Shown here: in pieces, positions 56,180 through 64,000 of the stretch
Layout: each line of letters begins with the position of its first letter
How positions within the stretch are numbered: the stretch's first letter is position 1
Position numbers and translations under genes: made by a program
The notes under the pieces: model-generated
What the model was told of the DNA's origin: nothing
Seen by the model: only the letters and a program-made list of their open reading frames with translations
The model's database searches: none
Assembly (NCBI GenBank): GCA_035578175.1
Contig: JAQMRL010000006.1
Span: forward strand, 56,089,001 to 56,153,000
Length of the DNA: 64,000 nucleotides
Direction of reading: 5' to 3'
Origin: Catonia carolina
Taxonomy: Eukaryota > Arthropoda > Insecta > Hemiptera > Achilidae

Positions 56180-57845
56180 TATAGGCAAGAGAAAGTAATA
56201 AAAATAGATCTGTGGAGAAAAGCAACAGAAGAGTTTCTCATGATTGCAACTCCCGTTTTTGATTCATAACTCTATTGTTGTTAATGTAGTAATTGATAGA
56301 AAATAAAGATTTACGGTTTGTGTGTATGTTTAATTATAATAAAACTGATTTAAATAAATAGAGTGCGTAGTACAGAGAAAGAACAATGTGAATAAGTTTT
56401 AAATTGATCGCTAAAGATATTTTCACTGTAGTCGAGGTGAAAGTCTGCGCTAGTTAGAAAATCCTGATTAAATCAAGAGTTAGGTGAAAGAGGGTTGTGG
56501 AATTATGACGAAGGGGAAAGAGATGATTGTTATGATGGGGAATAAAGCAAAAGTGGTGGGAGGCAAGGTAAGTTTGTGGTGTTTTATTTAATCTATCTTC
56601 ACTAAAGAAAAAACCAGATTGTTAATTTCGCGTTTATCCATCCGTCAAAATATCCAATTTCCAATCCAATCATCCAGATTTTTTTTTTTAAAAAGATAAT
56701 TCTGTTGATTAATACAAATTTTTTTAAAACGTTGTGATGACTCAAAATCATTAACAGCTGGCTTTGTTTATGTTTTGGTCTGAAGTAAATGTAAATAGAC
56801 CTAGCTGGTGGAAATAAAATAACATAAAATAATTTAATTTTAAAAAGGTGATAAACAAAATCGGGTTGCTAGGTGGCTAGTAGGCTGTTAAAGAAATGGG
56901 TAGGAATATTGAGTGGGGCCTGGAGATTGAAAGGATGAGGAGGTCATCACATTAACGCTTAATTGTTTAAATTATTATATTTAATACATTAGAATTACAT
57001 AAATGGAACAATATTAGATAAAGATTTTTGTATTATCATATTCATTATTTACAAAAAAGAAACATTATATGGAAAGTACAAGACATTAAAAGATTGTAGA
57101 ACGACATTATTAAAAATAGCAAATAATTGTAACGTAACAAATTGTGTAAATGAAAGAGATTATACATTATAATTTTATGAAGTTTAATATATTGATTTTG
57201 AATTTATTATTTGTTATATTACAACGTTTCTTGAAATAAAGAGGTGTCCGAAGCTATTCAAAAAGCCAGTTGGTAGAAAGTTCCTATAAGAATTTAACTT
57301 CCTATAAGAAGTTAGCTTGTGTTAACCGGTTGGTTAACCGGTTGTTTATGGTTATAAACAGAAATTAATGGACAAATATATCGATTCAAGCAAACGAAAA
57401 ATATTACTGGAAAAAAGTAGAGAACAAATTTAGTGGTTATCAATAATAGGGCTATATCGTTCCTGACGAAATATAAAAGCTAAAAATATAATAATAAATA
57501 AATAAAAAGGGAATATAGATCGTAATACTCGAGTGCTTTTGTTGCTTCTTAGAATTTAATTTTAATAAAATGTTTTTTTTGCCACATTAAATTATTACTA
57601 TTTATAATCCAAATATACCCAAAAAGAAAATTCTTGTGAGAAGAATCATTAGAAATATAATTTTTATGAGATATAAGAAGTGCTGAAAAATATATGTATG
57701 AATAAAAATATAGATAAAATTTCAAAAACCACGAGGCAAAGAAACTCGATATTTTTGGACACTCCTGTGAAATGTTTCTTCATCTAAGCGAAATAGAGTA
57801 GGTGCACAAAAATAAACGATTCAAGTAGTCTACCTCTAAAAATTA
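56180..57845. other. Intron DNA, nothing recognised
   Basis: AT-rich. Short palindromic run TTAACCGGTTGGTTAACCGG at 57329-57348. No gene. Confidence 0.45.
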
Positions 57846-57849
57846 AATA

Positions 57850-58420
57850 AACAACAACGTTCTTTGGAGAACAACAACGCCTCACATGGAGGTTCGAAGG
57901 CATCCAAGTACTTCTTACACGATTACACACTGGACACTTTACACTTAGACTACATACAAACACTTACTGAAGAAAGATGAAGCACAACATTGTACACATT
58001 AGAACACGCCACTTTCAATCAAACACATCATCACAGACTGCCAACTACGCATTCCATGCACGCAAACACTATTTAAAATTAACAACAATTTAGCACTCAA
58101 TTTGGTAGACAAAGTAGCGGTTCAAAACACAATAAATTTTTTGAACTTTCACCAAATTTCAGATTTAATAAAATTGTAAAAATATATAGGCCCTACCTAT
58201 GTTCTTTTTCATTGTCATTCTATTTTTTATTTTTATGTTGTCTAAATTTCCATTGACTCTAATTAATTTTTCATTATGTTTTTATTGATGGCATTATTGT
58301 GTTTGTTTGTGTGTGTTATTTATATAATTTTTATATTTTATATTTTGTGTCTTGTATATATTTTGTGCTACATGTATTATATTATGTAACGTGGTCGCTA
58401 ATGACGTTGTAAATAAATAA
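57850..58420 (+). pseudogene. LINE 3' end: ORF2 C-terminus and 3'UTR
   Basis: Broken frames give HIITDCQLRIPCTQTLF, NNLALNLVDKVAVQNTINFL and FHQISDLIKL. This is the HIL(T)xCP..(RNase H-adjacent) C-terminal pattern of I/Jockey-type LINEs. The 3'UTR ends GTGGTCGCTAATGACGTTGT AAATAAATAAAT. The word GTCGCTAATGAC and the AAATAAATA end are shared with SINE A and B tails. 5'-truncated. Confidence 0.68.
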
Positions 58421-58743
58421 ATAATAACAATAATAAATAAGTTATAATAATAAATAATAAATAAGTTATATAATAATGTTCTTTGATTGGCAAAGTTAAA
58501 ATAAAAAATATAACGACAAAAGAATAAAAAATCCTAGAAAAATAATAAAAAATAAATATTATATTAAAATGAGTCACAAAAGAAAATCTAAGAACACAGG
58601 ATCAGTCTGGATTAAAGAACGAAAAATTTGTCATGGAGAAGACGTGAAAGTTATAAATTCATCAAGAAAAATTTGGATTAGAAAACTATTTAAGCAATTC
58701 TTTTGGTTTCTTAATTCATGCAAAGAGCTATTAAAAAACTTAC

Positions 58744-58851
58744 TTGTATTCGAGCTTCATTTAATTTTGTTGTTCTTGCTAATTCTTCACGACAATAAAT
58801 ATCCGGATAATGTGATTTGGCGAAGGCTGCTTCCAGTTCTGCCAATTGCTC
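58744..58851 (-). CDS. PROP1: Homeobox exon A: homeodomain residues 11-46
   Basis: Reads 36 codons on the minus strand, starting [20 protein letters not shown] and ending NEARIQ. L16, F20 and the EARIQ of helix 3 fall at canonical homeodomain positions. The acceptor is TTTCAG just above 58851 and the donor GTAAGT just below 58744, both phase 0. The break after residue 46, just before V47-W48-F49, is an intron position commonly found in paired-like homeobox genes. The residues before E11 must come from an upstream exon. Between this exon and the Jockey insertion at 59133, and again from 63507 to 64000, no matching exon is visible. Confidence 0.95.
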
Positions 58852-59119
58852 CTGAAATCAAATAAAAACCGACAGTCTCAGTAACAAATCAATTTAGATT
58901 AATGTATTTTATCTTTATACGCCATCTAAGTAGAGCTTTAAGTCAAGATCGAAGGCCCTTTAAAAAGCTTCAGGAAATAATTAATATAATAATGTTAGAC
59001 GTATTAATTGCTAATGAATCAGTTATTGCTTCATTGGTAACTAAGATAAATTTTACTGCACAAATTAAGGAAAATAAATTAAAATGAATCTGCGAAAAGA
59101 CCTCAATAAAAAAAAATTA

Positions 59120-59132
59120 TATTAATTATATT
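59120..59132 (+). repeat. Left target-site duplication of Jockey element
   Basis: TATTAATTATATT, identical to 63494-63506. The preceding A at 59119 may also belong. Confidence 0.92.
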
Positions 59133-59342
59133 GAACTTCCGGTGTGAACCAGTGCACTTCAGTCTGATTGTTGTGAGTTTATTATAAAAAGTTTGCATGG
59201 TTTTTTTTTTTTTTTATTTAAACAATGTGATAATTATTAGTGCGGGAAGGTACTTGTTTGTTTGTTGGTGAGTGAACTTTATTTATTGTTTTGTCCGAAC
59301 TTTTTATTTTGTAACGAATTTGAAATAAAAAATAACCTCAAT

Positions 59343-60626
59343 ATGGACGATTTAATTTCGCCATGTGATCTGGAAACAAACCCGACTGATCAAGGCCATC
59401 TTGATATCGCCGCCGAATTTACAACGGTCGGTAAGAAGCGTTCATCGTCACCGAACGCAAGAGACCCGCGTAAATTACGTCGGCAGCCGCCAGCAGACGA
59501 CATTCAGTTGCAGAATCGATTCGGTGTACTGTCACAAGATGTAAGTGGCAGTGATCAGCTGATTGAAAAACGTCCGCCGCCCATTGTTATTTCGAATGTT
59601 TGTAACTACGAAAATTTAATTAATTCAATTAAATCTATCGCTGTGAATCAGGATTTTAAATTAAAATCAACAACTGAAAATGTTGTTATATATCCTAGTA
59701 CGCCATCTTTGTATAGGACACTGGTCCATGCTTTCAAGTTACAAAACACTGAATTTCACACTTATCAGTTACCACAAGATCGTCCGCACAGAGTAGTTAT
59801 GCGTGGCTTACACTGTACTACCTCGCCAGAATTAATTAAAAATGAACTTTCATTACTGAATTTTAATGTAGTAAACGTTACGAATGTCATTTCTAGGGAT
59901 AAGACTCCTTTACCATTATTTTTTATTGATATAGATCCTAAAAACGGTAACATTGATGAGATATATAAAATTAATTCATTATTGCACACCATCGTTCGTG
60001 TAGAAGAAGTACGTCGGCATAGAAACGTGGTACAGTGTACCAGATGCCAGCGCTTCAACCACACCAAAGCATACTGCAACCGGCCAGCGCGTTGCGTTAA
60101 ATGCTCCGGGCCCCATCTCTCGACTGACTGTAAAAAGAGTAGAGATTCAGCTCCTACTTGCGCTCTGTGCAAACAACAGCACACGGCAAATTACAGAGGT
60201 TGCACTGTGTATCAAGAGTTACAAAATCAGCGGAAACGCCAGTCGACTACCAGCACTGAGAGACCTTCACCAGAGACACATAATAATGGAGTAAATTTTA
60301 AGCCTGATGACATGAACATGTTCCCGAAAATCCCAGCAGTTAGCCGACGAGTGAGTGAGCAAGAAACCAAAACCATTTCTGAACCTATTTCTTCAAATGA
60401 ACGCAAAAACGATACAAATAATTCTAAATCTTATGTTTGTTATTCTAATTCTCGTTCTTATGTTTCAGCTGTAAAAGGAGACCGCCAAATAGTAGACCAT
60501 TCCGTTAATTTAAATAATATAATGCAATCATTTTTAACAGATATAAAAAATGTCATCATGCCTTTGATATCTCTAATGACACAACTGACACAAGTCTTAC
60601 TGAACACTTATGGCCCAAAACCCTAA
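59343..60626 (+). CDS. Jockey ORF1, gag-like nucleic-acid-binding protein
   Basis: 427 residues from ATG at 59343 (MDDLISPCDLETNPTDQ). An in-frame TTG at 59262 extends the open frame but has no ATG. The C-terminal half holds three zinc knuckles: C232-x2-C-x4-H-x4-C, C251-x2-C-x3-H-x4-C and C273-x2-C-x3-H-x6-C, the last followed by the HTANYRGC word seen in Jockey-clade ORF1. The region before it (about 85-230) has the RRM-like/PRE_C2HC character of these proteins. Known role: binds element RNA and forms the ribonucleoprotein with ORF2. Its stop overlaps the ORF2 start by 17 nt in another frame, so ORF2 probably needs termination-reinitiation. Confidence 0.93.
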   Translation: MDDLISPCDLETNPTDQGHLDIAAEFTTVGKKRSSSPNARDPRKLRRQPPADDIQLQNRFGVLSQDVSGSDQLIEKRPPPIVISNVCNYENLINSIKSIAVNQDFKLKSTTENVVIYPSTPSLYRTLVHAFKLQNTEFHTYQLPQDRPHRVVMRGLHCTTSPELIKNELSLLNFNVVNVTNVISRDKTPLPLFFIDIDPKNGNIDEIYKINSLLHTIVRVEEVRRHRNVVQCTRCQRFNHTKAYCNRPARCVKCSGPHLSTDCKKSRDSAPTCALCKQQHTANYRGCTVYQELQNQRKRQSTTSTERPSPETHNNGVNFKPDDMNMFPKIPAVSRRVSEQETKTISEPISSNERKNDTNNSKSYVCYSNSRSYVSAVKGDRQIVDHSVNLNNIMQSFLTDIKNVIMPLISLMTQLTQVLLNTYGPKP

Positions 60627-63312
60627 TTCTTCTGATTCTCTTCTTGTCCTCCTTTGGAATAGTAACGGTATATTGCAGCATAAAAGTTTACTGGAATTTA
60701 CTCTTAATACTCGTCGAGTAGACGTTGCATTGCTTTGTGAGACTCATTTAACAGCAAAACACACCTTCTTCGTCCCTAATTATACAACATATCGTTCCGA
60801 TCACCCGGACGGAACAGCCCACGGTGGTACCGCTGTTCTTGTTCGTTCGAATCTGTTGCATTATCTTTGCCCTTTGGATCAACAAAATTTTCTCCAAGCT
60901 ACAGCTATATCGCTTTTGTCGAATAACTTTCCCATCACACTAGCTGCAGTGTATTGTCCTCCTCGATTTTCAGTTTCGGCTCAAACATTTACTTCATTCT
61001 TTCAATCTCTTGGCCCTAAGTTTGTGGCAGGAGGTGATTTCAATTCAAAACACCACCACTGGGGCTCTCGTCTCAATAATCCCAAAGGTCGTAACTTGTA
61101 TTCCTGTCTTCTTTCCAATAACTATTCTTTCATTGCTCCTCCTGGGTTTACATACTGGCCGACTTCTATAAATAAACAACCGGACCTTCTTGACTTTTTT
61201 GTTACAAAAAATATTAACAATTTTTCAAGAATAGAGTTTGCCGACGAACTTTCATCGGACCATTCCAGTATTCTTTTGACGCTAAGTTTAATACCTCTTA
61301 TTCGACCTTCTCCCCCATCACTTACCCGTGGAGTCGTTAATTGGCACACTTTTCGTAATTACTTCGACGATAAGATAAATTTACGAGTACCCTTAAAAAC
61401 TTCTGAAGACATTGAAATGGCTGTTGAGCATTTTGTCTCTACCGTGCAACAAGCCGCTTGGTCAGCTTGCGATTCAATACAACCAAGACCGCATAACGTC
61501 CCTTGTTACCCAATCTATATCCGTAATCTGATACGAGACAAACGACGCGCTAGAAAAGTCTGGCAAGTTTCTAGACGACCTGCTGACAAGATTACTTATA
61601 ATAGGTTAAACAATGAGTTGAAGAGGCTTATACGTGAATTCAAGCAACATGCGTTTGAGTCAAGTATTAGTTCTCTTACTGTTAAAGATGGATCGTTATG
61701 GTCCAAAACTAGACGGATACTAAAGTATCACACTCCTTCTCCTCCTCTTCGACGTAGCGATGGTAGTTGGGTGATCTCTGATGAAAGTAAAGCCTCTGAA
61801 TTTGCTTTTCATCTGTCTCAAGTTTTCCAACCTCATCCGGATGTTCAGAACCCTCTCTTCGTCTCTGAAATTGATCGTTTGATATCAAATCCCTTACAAC
61901 TTTCCCTTCCCCCTAACCCGTTTAAGCCATCTGAAGTCTTTAATCTTATTAAGCACCTCCCTAAACGCAAATCCCCGGGCTACGACCTCATAACTGCTGA
62001 GGTTCTTCAAGAACTCCCTAGAAAAGGTATATTATGTTTGACCTTCATCTTTAACGCAATATTACGAACCACCAAAATTCCAATTCAGTGGAAATCTTCT
62101 GTTATTAAAATGATTCATAAGCCTGATAAACCTCCAGGAAACGTAGCTTCATATCGTCCTATAAGTCTACTTCCTCTATGTTCTAAAATTTTTGAGAAGC
62201 TACTTTTCGCCAGGATTTTACCGATTGTAGAAAACCTGAATATACTACCATCACATCAGTTTGGGTTTAGATCAGAGCACTCAACTATTCATCAGCTTCA
62301 CAGGGTTGTAGATTTCCTTGCCTCTGCCTTAGAAAGAAAACATTACGCTAGTGGAATATTTCTTGATATTAGTCAAGCTTTTGATCGAGTATGGATTGAG
62401 GGGTTATTATCTAAACTTCGCTTTTTGCCTTTCACGTACTATCTCATATTAAGGTCCTTTCTCACAGATCGATATTTTTGTGTCTCTCAAGGTAATGCAA
62501 GGTCTGCTTATTACAGAATTCTTGCAGGAGTTCCTCAGGGATCTATCCTTGCACCTCTCCTCTACAACATTTACACTTCTGACATGCCTACTACCAGAAT
62601 AACTACAATAGCCACATACGCAGATGATACTGTCATTTTAGCAGCTTCAAAAAGTTGCATTGAAACTACTCAAAATTTACAACACCATGTGAACATTCTT
62701 GACACATGGTTTAATAATTGGCGTATAAAGGTGAATGCTACAAAAACAATGCAGAGTACTTTTACTCTTATGAAACAAAGATGTCCCGCTGTTTTCTTGC
62801 GCGGTCAACCGCTTCCACAAACCGATTCAATTCGATATCTCGGCCTGTACATTGACAGACGCTTGACCTGGAATAGACACGTTCAAATAAAACGGCAGAC
62901 TCTGGATAACAGACGAAAACAACTATTTTCCTTGATATCGCGACGATCAAAACTTCCACTTCATTTAAAACTACAAGTATACAAATCTTTTCTGAAACCG
63001 ATTTGGACTTATGGTGGCCAAATTTACGGCGCAGCAAAACATTCAACTCTACAACGAATTCAACGATTTCAATCCAAATTGCTTAGACAAATAACTGACG
63101 CACCCTTTTACGTTACTAATCACATATTGCACAACGATTTACATGTTCCATACATTAACGACACATTTTATCACATCTATTCTCGGTTCAAACGCAAACT
63201 TGATTATCATAAAAATCATCTCATTAGAACGCTGGCATCCCCAAACTTACCCGGAAATCCGCAACGCAGACTGAAACGACGATGGAGTAGAGATATCATA
63301 GTGCAGATGTAA
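60610..63312 (+). CDS. Jockey ORF2: endonuclease and reverse transcriptase
   Basis: 900 residues. The N-terminal APE-type endonuclease has WNSNGI near residue 16, CETHL (catalytic E44), GGDFN at 141-145 and SDH at 216-218. The RT domain has YRPISLLPLCSKIFEKLL from 515, LDISQAFDRVW from 585, GVPQGSILAPLLYNIY from 640 and YADD at 670-673. The C-terminus carries QRIQRFQSKLLRQITDAPFY and RRLKRRWSRDI, typical of the Jockey clade; there is no RNase H. All key catalytic residues seen are intact. It nicks target DNA and primes cDNA synthesis from element RNA. ATG at 60610 overlaps ORF1. Confidence 0.96.
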   Translation: MAQNPNSSDSLLVLLWNSNGILQHKSLLEFTLNTRRVDVALLCETHLTAKHTFFVPNYTTYRSDHPDGTAHGGTAVLVRSNLLHYLCPLDQQNFLQATAISLLSNNFPITLAAVYCPPRFSVSAQTFTSFFQSLGPKFVAGGDFNSKHHHWGSRLNNPKGRNLYSCLLSNNYSFIAPPGFTYWPTSINKQPDLLDFFVTKNINNFSRIEFADELSSDHSSILLTLSLIPLIRPSPPSLTRGVVNWHTFRNYFDDKINLRVPLKTSEDIEMAVEHFVSTVQQAAWSACDSIQPRPHNVPCYPIYIRNLIRDKRRARKVWQVSRRPADKITYNRLNNELKRLIREFKQHAFESSISSLTVKDGSLWSKTRRILKYHTPSPPLRRSDGSWVISDESKASEFAFHLSQVFQPHPDVQNPLFVSEIDRLISNPLQLSLPPNPFKPSEVFNLIKHLPKRKSPGYDLITAEVLQELPRKGILCLTFIFNAILRTTKIPIQWKSSVIKMIHKPDKPPGNVASYRPISLLPLCSKIFEKLLFARILPIVENLNILPSHQFGFRSEHSTIHQLHRVVDFLASALERKHYASGIFLDISQAFDRVWIEGLLSKLRFLPFTYYLILRSFLTDRYFCVSQGNARSAYYRILAGVPQGSILAPLLYNIYTSDMPTTRITTIATYADDTVILAASKSCIETTQNLQHHVNILDTWFNNWRIKVNATKTMQSTFTLMKQRCPAVFLRGQPLPQTDSIRYLGLYIDRRLTWNRHVQIKRQTLDNRRKQLFSLISRRSKLPLHLKLQVYKSFLKPIWTYGGQIYGAAKHSTLQRIQRFQSKLLRQITDAPFYVTNHILHNDLHVPYINDTFYHIYSRFKRKLDYHKNHLIRTLASPNLPGNPQRRLKRRWSRDIIVQM

Positions 63313-63462
63313 ATTCTATCAATTTATTATCCAAGATTAATCCACCGTTGGAGTGGCACTATTGAGTGGCGGTCTCCTTAATGTCTTAACGCCATTTTTG
63401 TTTTTGTTAATAACATCACATTCACTGGTTGTATTTTGTACAGTTGTGAATAAATAAACTAA

Positions 63463-63496
<34 letters not shown>

Positions 63497-63694
63497 TAAT
63501 TATATTAATAAAAAATGCACTTATTAACATTAATATGCTAAAGAGTCGGACATTAGACCACGCCAATTTTAGACCACATGAGGTAACTTTAGACGTTTCT
63601 GGAAACTCCCTTTGAAGCTCCATTCTCAGCATTCGATCACTGTATTTTCTCCTTTCTTCTATCAACCGGTGTTTTGTTTTTGCTCTTTATTAAA

Positions 63695-64000
63695 GCATTT
63701 AAAGTCCGTAATAGTATCTGAATTTGGTTCGTTTCAATAAGTTTTCTCGGTTAATTCCAGTTTTCTCAGTATCCTTTCTGACTTTTTTAAACCATTTATC
63801 CGACACTATAGGTCTATTGTTTAGTACCTTCAACATTTGTTTTATCAACCGGTTGTTATCTACTCTATACAGATGTCTGTAAAATTTTAGTCTTCGTTTT
63901 TTAATCGTACATTTTCCTTGTACAGTTCTTCTCTACCTCGTAACCTTCGAGTATATTGTCAGTCTACTATCTTCTGGCCCATTTTCTTGTGGAGGAACAT
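63695..64000 (-). pseudogene. LINE ORF C-terminal fragment, runs off window
   Basis: The minus strand reads RLKFYRHLYRVDNNRLIKQM, LKVLNNRPIVSDKWFKKVRK, DTEKTGINRENLL to a stop near 63702. It is better preserved than its relative at 21060. The H.YRxxxxRL pattern is typical of LINE ORF2 C-termini. The 5' part is beyond the window. Confidence 0.72.

Larger units (their letters stand above)
13761..58851 (-). other. PROP1: PROP1/unc-42-like paired homeobox gene, 3' part of locus (four exons)
   Basis: Gene-level entry. Exons at 58744-58851, 30107-30283, 24988-25090 and 13761-13867 join in frame (phases 0, 0, 1) into 164 residues ending in a stop. Each internal junction is a GT..AG intron: 28,460, 5,016 and 11,120 bp. 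Seen: homeodomain residues 11-60 with Q50, followed by a basic KQEKQLQKAL stretch and an OAR-like tail. Known: paired-like homeodomain proteins are nuclear DNA-binding transcription factors, and the PROP1 group includes C. elegans unc-42, a neuronal identity regulator, and fly CG32532. Inferred: orthology to that group, from the [16 protein letters not shown] and RKQEKQLQKAL wording, recalled and not aligned. The N-terminal exon(s) with homeodomain residues 1-10 were not found. About 99% of the span is intron filled with transposons. Confidence 0.85.
59133..63493 (+). mobile_element. Full-length Jockey-clade non-LTR retrotransposon
   Basis: Target duplication TATTAATTATATT at 59120-59132 and 63494-63506. 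The 5'UTR starts GAACTTCCGGTGTGAACC; ORF1 is 59343-60626 and ORF2 60610-63312, both uninterrupted. The 3'UTR is ~150 bp with an AATAAATAAA word, then a poly(A) of 28 (63466-63493). No RNase H domain, as expected for the Jockey clade. Intact ORFs plus an exact duplication show a recent insertion that may still be competent. It lies upstream of homeobox exon A on the opposite strand. Confidence 0.95.

Noticed and set aside
58569..58865. 98-codon plus-strand open frame across the homeobox exon
   Set aside because: It is the antisense shadow of homeobox exon A (58744-58851); no domain on the plus strand.
59262..59342. N-terminal extension of Jockey ORF1 from TTG at 59262
   Set aside because: No ATG in the extension; the ATG at 59343 gives a protein with the usual Jockey ORF1 layout.
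59765..60184. 139-codon minus-strand frame
   Set aside because: Antisense shadow of Jockey ORF1 zinc-knuckle coding region.
58852..64000. Upstream homeobox exon encoding homeodomain residues 1-10
   Set aside because: Minus strand searched by eye in 58852-59132 and 63507-64000; no RRxRTTFT-like sequence followed by a donor site was seen.

Overview
The window looks like an insect nuclear genome. It is AT-rich, intron-dominated and crowded with tRNA-headed SINEs, LINE fragments, mariner/pogo elements and a complete Jockey-type retrotransposon. The species cannot be read from the sequence. Repeat content and very long introns suggest a large-genome, perhaps hemimetabolous, insect (inference).

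The only host gene I can support is on the minus strand: the 3' part of a paired-like homeobox gene of the PROP1 / C. elegans unc-42 / Drosophila CG32532 group. Four coding exons, all short and hidden in repeat-rich DNA, are at 58744-58851 (homeodomain residues 11-46), 30107-30283 (residues 47-60 plus a conserved linker), 24988-25090 (Ser/Met-rich linker) and 13761-13867 (OAR-like C-terminus and stop). They join in frame through consensus splice sites and give 164 residues. The introns are 28,460, 5,016 and 11,120 bp. The exon with the start of the homeodomain and the N-terminus was not found and probably lies beyond 64000. Positions 1-13760 are downstream of the gene.

Almost everything else is mobile or repeated DNA. 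The most complete item is a Jockey-clade element at 59133-63493 with two intact ORFs, a poly(A) tail and a 13-bp target-site duplication, inserted antisense to the homeobox gene. The other contents are:
- three tRNA-derived SINE families, one copy nested in another and one palindromic, both with exact target-site duplications
- two copies of a rearranged mariner that share the same abnormal internal junction
- a pogo-like element nested in an older repeat
- a TTAA-flanked and a TA-flanked terminal-inverted-repeat element
- LTR ends and many 5'-truncated LINE tails
- a five-copy ~400-bp family of unknown type
- two tandem arrays: a ~847-bp dimeric unit at 52.5-54.2 kb and a ~240-bp unit at 42.1-43.3 kb
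- several long fold-back structures.

No bacterial-type operons, CRISPR arrays, rRNA genes or functional tRNA genes were seen. No undescribed multi-gene system is evident. The strongest unusual signals are the shared-junction mariner derivative, the palindromic SINE, the possible LINE/SINE 3'-tail sharing and the homeobox gene dispersed across 45 kb.
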